Source: a bacterium (GTDB lineage: Bacteria; Patescibacteriota; Gracilibacteria; UBA4473). Taken from it: 64,000 bases of DNA. Of this stretch, positions 1 to 10,174 are shown piece after piece (position 1 is the first letter of the stretch; every line of letters starts with the position of its first letter). The DNA lies in the NCBI GenBank assembly GCA_009995455.1, contig JAACPJ010000003.1, forward strand, positions 124,001 through 188,000. The letters are read 5' to 3'. The position numbers and the translations under genes were made by a program. The notes beneath the pieces were generated by a model. The model was not told where the DNA came from, searched no databases, and saw only the letters and a program-made list of their open reading frames with translations.

Positions 1-215
1 GGCCAGCTGTTTGGTTCTTGAATCCACTTCTAGAAAGTGCGACACACCCCAGACAGGTTCTTTCACAAATCGGATGTATTTACATACATATATTTTGTTT
101 CAACAGACGTGTCTGCAATACGTGATCTGTTTGAAACGTGTTAATTTGAATGCTTATTGAAACTTGCTCATTGTTTTTCAGAGCAAGTCCAATATTTTAA
201 TATACGAATGAAAAA
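1..215 (+). other. 16S-23S internal spacer (3' part) with left arms of the 23S processing stem
   Basis: No tRNA or ORF is visible here. Two segments, 72-92 (GGATGTATTTACATACATAT...) and 128-171 (including GCTTATTGAAACTTGCTCAT), are complementary to segments downstream of 23S at 3196-3215 and 3161-3190. They nest in the right order to form the long stem from which bacterial RNases release pre-23S. The 16S gene lies outside the window. Confidence 0.75.
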
Positions 216-3122
<2,907 letters not shown>

Positions 3123-3160
3123 TTTTCATTTGTATTTTATTTGGCTTGTTTTGATTTGCG

Positions 3161-3215
3161 ATGAGCAAATTTTAGTAAGTGTTTCAAATACACCTTATAT
3201 GTATGTAAAACATCC
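3161..3215 (+). other. Right arms of the 23S rRNA processing stem
   Basis: ATGAGCAAATTTTAGTAAGT and GTTTCAAATA pair with 128-171. TATATGTATGTAAAACATCC pairs with 72-92 with one bulged base. Together they close a long helix around 23S, the usual RNase III-type processing substrate. Confidence 0.75.
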
Positions 3216-3249
3216 TGATTTTGAGAGATATTTGTTCTTCTCGAAATCT

Positions 3250-3370
3250 TGACGTTGGCATTTGGAGCGAAGGGGGTACACCTGTTCCCATTCCGAACAC
3301 AGCCGTTAAGTCCTTCAGCGCCGATGATACTTGGAGATAGTCCTGGGAAAGTAGGTCGATGCCAACGTTA
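3250..3370 (+). rRNA. rrf: 5S ribosomal RNA
   Basis: The interval carries the 5S core TTCCCATTCCGAACACAG and the GCGCCGATGATA loop. Complementary ends (TTGACGTTGGCA and TGCCAACGTTAA) form helix I and extend a few pairs into the flanks. Size about 120 nt, and the position after 23S fits a standard operon. Exact ends are estimated. Confidence 0.95.
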
Positions 3371-3394
3371 AGATTTTGATGAGAATCAACTAAG

Positions 3395-3419
3395 ACACCT
3401 TTAATAGGTGTTTTTTTTT
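3395..3419 (+). terminator. Intrinsic terminator of the rRNA operon
   Basis: The short stem ACACCT/AGGTGT with loop TTAAT is followed by nine T residues, directly after 5S. Confidence 0.85.
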
Positions 3420-3421
3420 GT

Positions 3422-3427
3422 TATAAT
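3422..3427 (+). promoter_or_regulatory. -10 box for the M42 peptidase gene, leaderless arrangement
   Basis: TATAAT sits 8 nt before the ATG at 3436, so transcription should start at or next to the A of the start codon. The -35 region overlaps the rRNA terminator and is weak (TTTAAT). Confidence 0.6.
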
Positions 3428-3435
3428 TTGAGTAT

Positions 3436-4497
3436 ATGAAAAAGGCTAAATTGAATTTCGAGTTACTCGCTAACGTTTGTTTCGCTCCTGGGGCTCCTGG
3501 TTTTGAAGATCCTATTCGAAATTTAGTTTTAAAGCATTTATCTGGTTTAGTAGATTCGGTTTCGGTTGATAACATGGGAAATCTACTAGCAGTAAAAAAG
3601 GGTAAATCGCGTAAAAAGATTATGATAGCCGCTCATCTAGATGAACTTGGCTTTTTAGTGAGGCATATTGATGATAATGGTTTTATTCGATTTACCACTT
3701 TAGGTGGTTTTGACCCCAAGACGCTTAGTTCACAGCGAGTCTTAGTGCATGGATCTAATGAAGTGAAAGGAGTTATGGGAACGAAACCGATTCATAAAAT
3801 GTCGGCTGATGAAAGAGCGGCTGCCCCTAAATTAGAAGACTTTTTTATTGATACTGGGATGAGTAAAATGGATTTAGAGAAGATAGTTTCGGTAGGAGCT
3901 AGTGTCACCCGCCGTGGCGATTTGGAAGTTTTGGGTGATTGTTTGTGTGCTAAGAGCTTAGATAATCGAGTGGGAGTTTATATCCTGATTGAAGTTTTAA
4001 AGGCTTTAAAAGACGCACATTTGCCATGGGATTTTCACGCCGTTTTTACCGTTCAAGAAGAAGTGGGTTTACGTGGAGCGAAAGTGGTTGCGCATCATTT
4101 AAAGCCGGAAGTTGGTATAGGATTAGACACGACGGTTGCTTATGATACGCCTGAGGCACCGAATCAAGATGCAGGCACTCGCTTAGGGGATGGAGTTGGT
4201 ATCAAAGCCCTTGATAGTGGAGCCGTTGGTGATCGCCGACTCATAGATTTTTTACTTAGTCAGGCAAAGAAAGGTAAGATTAATCATCAACTGGCGGTTG
4301 TGCCAGGCGGTTCAAACGATACGGCCGCTATTCAATCAATGGTTCCTGGAGGAGCGATTACTGGGTCTATATGCATTCCAACCCGACACATCCACCAAAG
4401 CGTAGAGATGTGTAATACTAAAGATGTTTTGGATACGATTGATTTAGTAACTCAAACCGTTTTATCGGTTGATAAACTTTCTTTTAGGCACCTTTAA
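3436..4497 (+). CDS. M42 family metallopeptidase (glutamyl aminopeptidase/FrvX type)
   Basis: A 353-aa cytosolic dinuclear-metal aminopeptidase, a normal length for the family. Visible metal and catalytic elements are AAHLDELG (His67, Asp69), SLDNRVG (bridging Asp176), QEEVGLRGA (Glu208/Glu209, catalytic base and ligand), GLDTT (Asp231) and the C-terminal RHIHQSVE histidine. M42 enzymes trim peptides from protein turnover, often as large tetrahedral assemblies. It is leaderless, starting 8 nt after a TATAAT box. Its stop overlaps the stop of the convergent next gene by 4 nt. Exact peptide specificity cannot be read from the sequence. Confidence 0.93.
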   Translation: MKKAKLNFELLANVCFAPGAPGFEDPIRNLVLKHLSGLVDSVSVDNMGNLLAVKKGKSRKKIMIAAHLDELGFLVRHIDDNGFIRFTTLGGFDPKTLSSQRVLVHGSNEVKGVMGTKPIHKMSADERAAAPKLEDFFIDTGMSKMDLEKIVSVGASVTRRGDLEVLGDCLCAKSLDNRVGVYILIEVLKALKDAHLPWDFHAVFTVQEEVGLRGAKVVAHHLKPEVGIGLDTTVAYDTPEAPNQDAGTRLGDGVGIKALDSGAVGDRRLIDFLLSQAKKGKINHQLAVVPGGSNDTAAIQSMVPGGAITGSICIPTRHIHQSVEMCNTKDVLDTIDLVTQTVLSVDKLSFRHL

Positions 4498-6224
4498 AGT
4501 TTTCGTTTGTACGGTACATACTGATTTAAAATATACCATTTAGGACGTTTCCAGGTTTGGTTAAAAGTTTTTTCATTTTGTTTTTTCACTTTTCCGGTTC
4601 TTTCATTGCCCTCTAGGAACAATACAAATTCTAATTCTTCATTGCCTTCTGTTTGTTCGCTGAATTTTTGGGCTAATTTATTGGGTCTAAAAACAGGGCG
4701 TCCATTTATAAGCTCTGTATCCAAATGCAAATTTTCCGCGCCAGCGTAAGCTTTGTAAATTACTTCTGAACATAAAAAGGCGTTGTCATTTCTAAAGTCG
4801 AAAGTGTAGTCATAGGGTTTGCCAACATAACTAAAAGCTCTTTCTATTGCTTTAAATTTTTCACTCTTGGTAACTTTGGGTCTTAAGACGGCCAAACAAT
4901 CACACAAGGCACTTTCTTCTACAATACTAATAATCACCCCCGTTCTTTTAGCTTCTATGATATTCGGCGAAAATCGTCCGATTTTTTGATTCATTTGTTG
5001 GAAAGTCTCGGGATATTGTTTTTTTAAGTGGGTTTTAGCGGATTGATTTTTTAGTTCTGATAAACCGCTAAATTTTTCATCAATTTGTTCTAAAGTTCCA
5101 GTATAGAATGCAAGATGAGTCCAAAAGCCAGGAATGCCTAAGTTGGTAGCGTGCCATTCTCGGCGCTGTAATAAAATGTCTCCCGGTTCTAGTTTATCTA
5201 AAAACGGGTTTAAAATTTTTGGCGTCAGTAAATAATCACGGTTGGCTGTACGCAAGTAACTAATTTTTTCGGCCGCGGTTTTTTGCAGTGGATACCAAGT
5301 TTGAAACGCTTTTTGTTCCATCACCTCAATCGGGTTGAGCAGCATCATTTTTGGAACGGATCTGATTTGGCTGTCTAAAAATTTTAATCCAGTGTTGATT
5401 AAGTTTAATAGTTTTTCTGGCTGTTTTTCATTGGGTCTTAAAAGGCTTAAATACGCTCTGCCTGCATTAAGCCGAATTAACGTTTTGGTATGGGTTAGTC
5501 TAAACTTTAAATGGCTGTAAATGTTTGCCGGAAGGGCGATGTTTTCGTTTGGGTGATTGAGGAATGTTGCCAAATTTTCATTATCGTTCACATTCCGGGT
5601 TAACGCTAAAATATTTTTATGCTGGGTAATTAAAGCCGCATAAGCGAGAACAAAGCAATTGGTGTGCAGCGTCGGGTTGCGCAACAAATCAATTTTGTAA
5701 AAAGCTCTATATCTTTGTTTGATTAGGTCGATTTCAAACGACACTTCAACAAATTGTTGCCACTGCTGTAGTAACTTTTCTCTTTTTAATTTTGATATCT
5801 GGCTTGGGTCAACGGTTTTCCAGTAACCGGTTTTTTTTACAATTCTTTCAAGTGTTTGATTTAGATAGACCAAATTATCTTCATCTTGATCGATCATACT
5901 TTTAATTTCTTCACCGGTCAGATTTTTGAGTGGCCCGGGTTCCCGAAAAATGAACTTATTAAAAATATACAGAAAGCCCGTTCCTCCCAGCAGCATGAAA
6001 GCGTATAAACCATACTCCGAGGCAATATTACCAAACCCTCTATCCTCCAAAAGGAGTAAATATCGCAGACTCAGCATTTCAAAAATAAAAAGAGCCAAAC
6101 TGAGACTTAAAAAACCAAGGGCTATGATTCTATGTCTTGGGTAAAAAGTACGAGTTGCCAGTATAATTAAGCCCACCGTGCTCAGCAGAACCGCGATCGC
6201 TAAACCCACTAAAATACTTTTCAT
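4494..6224 (-). CDS. Membrane-anchored YiiX/YebB-like (permuted NlpC/P60) cysteine hydrolase
   Basis: A 576-aa protein with three hydrophobic segments in the first ~95 residues, a long helical middle, and a C-terminal permuted papain-like domain. In that domain the histidine precedes the cysteine: WTHLAFYTG (His370) and FLCSEVIYKAY (Cys485), after the PGDILL motif that opens this fold. Relatives act on lipids, amides or peptidoglycan, so the substrate here is unknown. The catalytic domain follows the membrane segments, but its side of the membrane is unclear. A TATAAT box 8 nt before the ATG predicts a leaderless message. I am confident of the fold, not of the function. Confidence 0.75.
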   Translation of the reverse strand: MKSILVGLAIAVLLSTVGLIILATRTFYPRHRIIALGFLSLSLALFIFEMLSLRYLLLLEDRGFGNIASEYGLYAFMLLGGTGFLYIFNKFIFREPGPLKNLTGEEIKSMIDQDEDNLVYLNQTLERIVKKTGYWKTVDPSQISKLKREKLLQQWQQFVEVSFEIDLIKQRYRAFYKIDLLRNPTLHTNCFVLAYAALITQHKNILALTRNVNDNENLATFLNHPNENIALPANIYSHLKFRLTHTKTLIRLNAGRAYLSLLRPNEKQPEKLLNLINTGLKFLDSQIRSVPKMMLLNPIEVMEQKAFQTWYPLQKTAAEKISYLRTANRDYLLTPKILNPFLDKLEPGDILLQRREWHATNLGIPGFWTHLAFYTGTLEQIDEKFSGLSELKNQSAKTHLKKQYPETFQQMNQKIGRFSPNIIEAKRTGVIISIVEESALCDCLAVLRPKVTKSEKFKAIERAFSYVGKPYDYTFDFRNDNAFLCSEVIYKAYAGAENLHLDTELINGRPVFRPNKLAQKFSEQTEGNEELEFVLFLEGNERTGKVKKQNEKTFNQTWKRPKWYILNQYVPYKRKL

Positions 6225-6232
6225 TTGAAAAG

Positions 6233-6238
6233 ATTATA
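6233..6238 (-). promoter_or_regulatory. -10 box for the YiiX-like gene, leaderless arrangement
   Basis: On the minus strand TATAAT lies 8 nt upstream of the ATG at 6224. The -35 position holds a poor match (TAGTTA). Confidence 0.55.
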
Positions 6239-6262
6239 AAGAATATGCCCAAACTTAACTAT

Positions 6263-6292
6263 AAAAAAACCACGGCCGGGCTCCGTGGTTTT
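6263..6292 (-). terminator. Intrinsic terminator of the RRM gene
   Basis: On the minus strand AACCACGG / CCGTGGTT form a GC-rich hairpin followed by a run of T residues (6263-6269 on the plus strand reads AAAAAAA). Confidence 0.85.
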
Positions 6293-6316
6293 AGGTTTAA
6301 AATCTAAAGATTTTAA

Positions 6317-6577
6317 TTAGAACTCTTCACGAGGTCGAGCTTCGTTCACGAGCATATTTCGGCCCATAAAATCTTCTTCGTGTAGACCTTTGATCGCTGC
6401 TTGAGCGTCAGCGTCTTCTGCGAATTCAACAAAACCAAAACCGCGTGAACGACCTGGATTATCTCTTTCCATAATAATTACAGCGTCAGTAACTTCGCCG
6501 TAGGTTTCGAATTTTTGACGAAGATCGTCATTTGTAGCTTTCCAGCTAAGGTTTCCAACAAATAATTTGGTAGCCAT
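6317..6577 (-). CDS. Small single-RRM RNA-binding protein
   Basis: An 86-aa protein that is essentially one RNA-recognition motif. RNP2 is KLFVGNLSW (residues 4-12) and RNP1 is RGFGFVEF (about 45-52), so the aromatic RNA-contacting residues are present. Similar small RRM proteins occur in cyanobacteria and CPR bacteria and are thought to act as cold-responsive RNA chaperones; that role is inference here. A minus-strand TTGCTT-17-TTACTA pair gives a plausible promoter about 15 nt before the ATG. A strong terminator follows, so it is probably monocistronic. Confidence 0.93.
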   Translation of the reverse strand: MATKLFVGNLSWKATNDDLRQKFETYGEVTDAVIIMERDNPGRSRGFGFVEFAEDADAQAAIKGLHEEDFMGRNMLVNEARPREEF

Positions 6578-6707
6578 GTTTTAAGTAAAACTTAGTAAAT
6601 ATTGCAGTGGACTGAAAGCAAGGAACAAGTTTTACCCGGTAACTCAAGTCACGCTCTTCCCATCTCCTACAATTTAACGGTAAGGATGCCATTTAAAAAG
6701 TAAAGTT

Positions 6708-6736
6708 TTGCTTGTTCCTTTTTAAAGTCATAGAAT
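6708..6736 (+). promoter_or_regulatory. Promoter of the first SLH gene (TTGCTT-17-TAGAAT)
   Basis: The -35 TTGCTT (6708-6713) and -10 TAGAAT (6731-6736) are 17 bp apart. The -10 box contains the first ATG of the ORF track (6735), so that ATG is not transcribed as a start. The next ATG, at 6744, lies 7 nt downstream. Confidence 0.8.
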
Positions 6737-6743
6737 GATTAAA

Positions 6744-7574
6744 ATGAAAAATAAAAAAACAATCGCCTTATTATTTACTTTATGTGTTCCGACTTTAACC
6801 CATGCGCTTTCGTTTGCGCCGGACACGATTTTTTTAACCGCCAATAACAAATCTGAGTGTTCGGCTATGGGGGGAACTTTTATGGAATGGTATGATGAAA
6901 CATACTGTACCAAGGAAGATGAGCTTTCAGTGTTTATGGATGTAAACCAACGGCACGCTCATTCTGAAGCTATTGCTTATGTAAAATCAAACGGCATTGT
7001 TAGTGGCTACGCCGATGGTACTTTTCGTCCTAATCAAATCGTAAACCGGGTGGAGCTTCTAAAAATATTAGTTGAGGCGGAATATCGGCAAACGCCTGAA
7101 TGTAAACGCGCTTTTTCTTATACCGATACAATACCAGAGGCTTGGTACAAACGTTATGTTCAAGTTTCTTCTTGTCTTGATATAGTGGGGGGATATCCAG
7201 ATGGATCTCTTAAACCCGATCAAGGAGTGTCGGTCACAGAGGCCAGCAAAATGATTTCAAATGCATTCCAGTTTGAAAACAATACCAAGAGTGATGTTTG
7301 GTACGAAGGCTTTATCAATAATTTAGCTATTCGAGGGGCACTACCAACGACGATTGAAAACATTGAATCGGCATTAACACGTGGGCAAGTGGCTGAAATT
7401 ATCTATCGATTAAAATCTGGTAAAACTAAACTAGCGACTCATACGCTCACCAGCCTGCGTTTAGCGGGAGGCACCTTAGATTCTTCTGCCATTATTCCAG
7501 AAGATTTAGATCTTAATGCTGAGTTAGACGCTTTTATGGAAGAAATGGGTGATGACGAGATGATGGATAACTAA
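6744..7574 (+). CDS. SLH-domain secreted surface protein
   Basis: A 276-aa exported protein. MKNKKTIALLFTLCVPTLTHA is a typical signal peptide. Two clear S-layer homology repeats follow, each with the SLH core (AIAYVKSNGIVSGYADG..RPN and CLDIVGGYPDG..KPDQ), plus a degenerate third unit before the acidic C-terminus. SLH domains bind cell-wall polymers and anchor proteins at the surface. The start at 6744 was chosen over 6735 because the -10 box overlaps the earlier ATG. A paralogue follows 12 nt downstream, probably in the same transcript. No catalytic domain is visible. Confidence 0.88.
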   Translation: MKNKKTIALLFTLCVPTLTHALSFAPDTIFLTANNKSECSAMGGTFMEWYDETYCTKEDELSVFMDVNQRHAHSEAIAYVKSNGIVSGYADGTFRPNQIVNRVELLKILVEAEYRQTPECKRAFSYTDTIPEAWYKRYVQVSSCLDIVGGYPDGSLKPDQGVSVTEASKMISNAFQFENNTKSDVWYEGFINNLAIRGALPTTIENIESALTRGQVAEIIYRLKSGKTKLATHTLTSLRLAGGTLDSSAIIPEDLDLNAELDAFMEEMGDDEMMDN

Positions 7575-7586
7575 GCGATTTAGCCT

Positions 7587-8285
7587 ATGAAACTTTTTTC
7601 AACTTTAGCTATTGGTTTATTGGGTATTGTTAACACCGCAAATGCGCAATTTGCGGATGTTTCGGGTTTTAATCCTCATGCTGATGCGATTGCTTATGTT
7701 CAAGCTGAAGGCATTGTTGCGGGCTATGCGGATGGAACTTTTAAACCGAATGACACTATTAACCGTGCCGAATTGGTGAAGATTATTGTCGAGAGTAGTG
7801 GCCGACCAGCAAATTGTGAAACGAGCTTTAGTTATATTGATGTGCCGGTGGGTGCTTGGTATTTGGATTACTTAGATAACGCTCGTTGTTTAGGGGTGGT
7901 TGGTGGGTATCCAGATAATACATTTAAACCGGGGAATGCGGTTTTGATGACAGAAGCGGCCAAGATTATTTCGAAGGGTTTGAACTTGCCGGTTGCCGAA
8001 AGTAATGGGGCATGGTTTGAAAGCTTTATTAATTATCTTGCGAGTAAAAATGCGATTCCATTAGACATAAATTCCATTGATTCAGAGCTGACTCGTGGCC
8101 AGATGGCTGAAATTATTTTTCGTTTAAAAACAGGCAATACCTCATTTCAAAGCCACACATTACAAAGTTTAATGCTGGGGCAAAGTAACTCACTAGATGC
8201 CCAAGTTGATTTGGATTTTGAAGCAGAATTAAACGCATTGTTAGAAATGCTTTCAGAAGAAGGCTTGATGGAAATTGATCAATAA
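7587..8285 (+). CDS. SLH-domain secreted surface protein (paralogue)
   Basis: A 232-aa protein aligning over its full length with the preceding gene, including SLH cores AIAYVQAEGIVAGYADG and CLGVVGGYPDN and the tail ELTRGQMAEIIFRLKTG. The signal peptide MKLFSTLAIGLLGIVNTANA is present. The two genes are a tandem duplication separated by 12 nt with no promoter or terminator between them, so co-expression is likely. It lacks the extra N-terminal segment of the first copy. Role inferred: wall-bound surface component. Confidence 0.88.
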   Translation: MKLFSTLAIGLLGIVNTANAQFADVSGFNPHADAIAYVQAEGIVAGYADGTFKPNDTINRAELVKIIVESSGRPANCETSFSYIDVPVGAWYLDYLDNARCLGVVGGYPDNTFKPGNAVLMTEAAKIISKGLNLPVAESNGAWFESFINYLASKNAIPLDINSIDSELTRGQMAEIIFRLKTGNTSFQSHTLQSLMLGQSNSLDAQVDLDFEAELNALLEMLSEEGLMEIDQ

Positions 8286-8294
8286 TCGCCTTCG

Positions 8295-8322
8295 TTGATT
8301 AAAGTTTGCCATTAAGCATAAT
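8295..8322 (+). promoter_or_regulatory. Promoter of the PIF1-like helicase (TTGATT-16-CATAAT)
   Basis: TTGATT (8295-8300) and CATAAT (8317-8322) are 16 bp apart and end 8 nt before the ATG, a leaderless arrangement. Confidence 0.7.
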
Positions 8323-8330
8323 AGCGATCC

Positions 8331-10058
8331 ATGTTGCAAGCCACTGCCCTCAAAATTCTTAAAGCCGGACAAAACGTTTTTTTGACCGGTTCGGCTGGAG
8401 CCGGAAAAACGTATTTACTGAACCAGTATATTGCTTATTTGAGGGAGCACGGTATTACCGTGGCCGTAACGGCATCTACTGGGATTGCGGCCACTCATAT
8501 TGGAGGGCAAACCATTCATTCTTGGTGTGGACTGGGGATTAAAGATTTTATTACCCAGCAAGATTTAGAAAAAATCGCTAAACGGAAACCAGTGCGTGAT
8601 CGTCTGCAGAAAGTACAGGTTTTGGTGATTGATGAAATCTCGATGCTTTCGAAAGATAATTTAGCGGGCGTAAACCAAATCTTACAGTATTTTAAACAAT
8701 CAAATGCGGCTTTTGGCGGTATTCAAGTGATTTTTTGTGGCGACTTTTTTCAGTTGCCCCCCGTAAGCAAAGAACGGCGCCCTAGTTTTGAGCGATTAGC
8801 TTTTATGAGTCCGGCTTGGGTCGAAGCCCAATTACAAATTTGTTACCTGACTGAACAGTTTCGAGCTGGTGATTCTGATTTAATCAATGTGCTAAACGAA
8901 ATTCGCTCGGGTGATTTTTCAGATAGCAGTCAAGATTTACTGTGGGAAAAACTAGAACAAAGCGCGGAACATCCACCCGATAGTTCTATTATAAAACTTT
9001 ATACGCACAATGCGGATGTCGATAGCGTAAATGCCGAAGCTTTAAAAGCCTTGGAGGCGGATAAAGAATTTTTTTACGCGACCACCACCGGCGATAAAAC
9101 TTTGGTAGAAACGCTTAGAAAATCAGTCTTAGCGCCAGATGACCTGGTTTTAAAAGTTGGGGCGAATGTCATGTTTGTAAAAAATAATTACGAAGCGGGA
9201 TATATGAACGGGACGCTGGGAACGGTGACGGGTTTCTCGAAAGATGGCTGGCCATTGGTGACAACGTTTGAAGACGAGCAAATCGAAGCCAAACCGGCGG
9301 AATGGAGTGTGGTGAATGAATTTAATCAACCCGTCGCCAGTTACGCACAAGTGCCTTTGCGGCTGGCTTGGGCCATAACGGTGCATAAGTCACAGGGCAT
9401 GACGCTTGATGCAGCGGCGATGGATTTAAGTCGGACCTTTGAGCCTGGTCAGGGTTACGTGGCCTTGAGTCGAGTTAAAAGTTGGTCTGGGCTAAAGTTA
9501 CTGGGGTGTAATCAAAATGCTTTACTTGTGGATCCTTTGGTTTTAAAAGCCGATGCCCGGTTTCAAGAACTATCGGATGAAGGAGAAGTGGCATTTGGTA
9601 AAATTCCGGATGATCAGTTGAACATTATTTTTGATCAGTTTGTTTTCCGCACTGGTGGAACCTCTGACCCGATGCAGATGGAATTTAACCGTCAAAAAGC
9701 CGCGCAACCGATTGTGGTTAATAAGGCTTCAAAGGTTTCTACTTATGATCAAACTAAAGTGCTCATCAAAGCGGGTAAAAATTTAACCGAAATCGCTACC
9801 GCCCGTGAGTTAAGCGAAGGCACTATTATTACCCACATCGAAAAAATAATTAAAGAGGACCCGCAATTAGACTGTTCTGCTTTGCGTCCAGATGAATCCT
9901 TAATTACAATAGTTTATACAACGGTAGAAAAACTAAAACAAAATGCAATTGAAGCCGACTACGACTCCGATGGACGATTGAAATTGGGCTTAATTCACCG
10001 TGAGTTAAGCGGGGAACTTTCTTACGATACTTTAAAGCTGATTCTGCTATTTATATAA
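8331..10058 (+). CDS. PIF1-family superfamily 1B DNA helicase with C-terminal HTH
   Basis: A 575-aa ATPase. Walker A is GSAGAGKT (20-27), motif II is VIDEISML (Asp101-Glu102), and the Pif1-type motif with GDFFQLPPV is clear. The C-terminal helicase motif AWAITVHKSQGMTLD..YVALSRV is complete. The last ~130 residues contain an HTH of the kind found at the C-terminus of RecQ/Pif1 helicases (KAGKNLTEIATARELSEGTI). Pif1 helicases unwind 5'-3' and resolve G-quadruplexes or stalled forks. It is leaderless, with its own promoter, and stands apart from replication genes. Confidence 0.92.
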   Translation: MLQATALKILKAGQNVFLTGSAGAGKTYLLNQYIAYLREHGITVAVTASTGIAATHIGGQTIHSWCGLGIKDFITQQDLEKIAKRKPVRDRLQKVQVLVIDEISMLSKDNLAGVNQILQYFKQSNAAFGGIQVIFCGDFFQLPPVSKERRPSFERLAFMSPAWVEAQLQICYLTEQFRAGDSDLINVLNEIRSGDFSDSSQDLLWEKLEQSAEHPPDSSIIKLYTHNADVDSVNAEALKALEADKEFFYATTTGDKTLVETLRKSVLAPDDLVLKVGANVMFVKNNYEAGYMNGTLGTVTGFSKDGWPLVTTFEDEQIEAKPAEWSVVNEFNQPVASYAQVPLRLAWAITVHKSQGMTLDAAAMDLSRTFEPGQGYVALSRVKSWSGLKLLGCNQNALLVDPLVLKADARFQELSDEGEVAFGKIPDDQLNIIFDQFVFRTGGTSDPMQMEFNRQKAAQPIVVNKASKVSTYDQTKVLIKAGKNLTEIATARELSEGTIITHIEKIIKEDPQLDCSALRPDESLITIVYTTVEKLKQNAIEADYDSDGRLKLGLIHRELSGELSYDTLKLILLFI

Positions 10059-10174
10059 AAATACTTAAATAGTTATTTTTAAATACATTTATAATTAAGG
10101 TTGCAGCAATATGTTTGCAATATCTTTTTTTTTAATTACAATTTGTTTGTTATTTATTTATTAACCCCATAAAA

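Noticed and set aside
6620-6720. Inverted AAGGAACAAG/CTTGTTCCTT 81 bp apart
   Set aside because: Arms are short and widely spaced, and one overlaps the SLH -35 region; no function can be supported.
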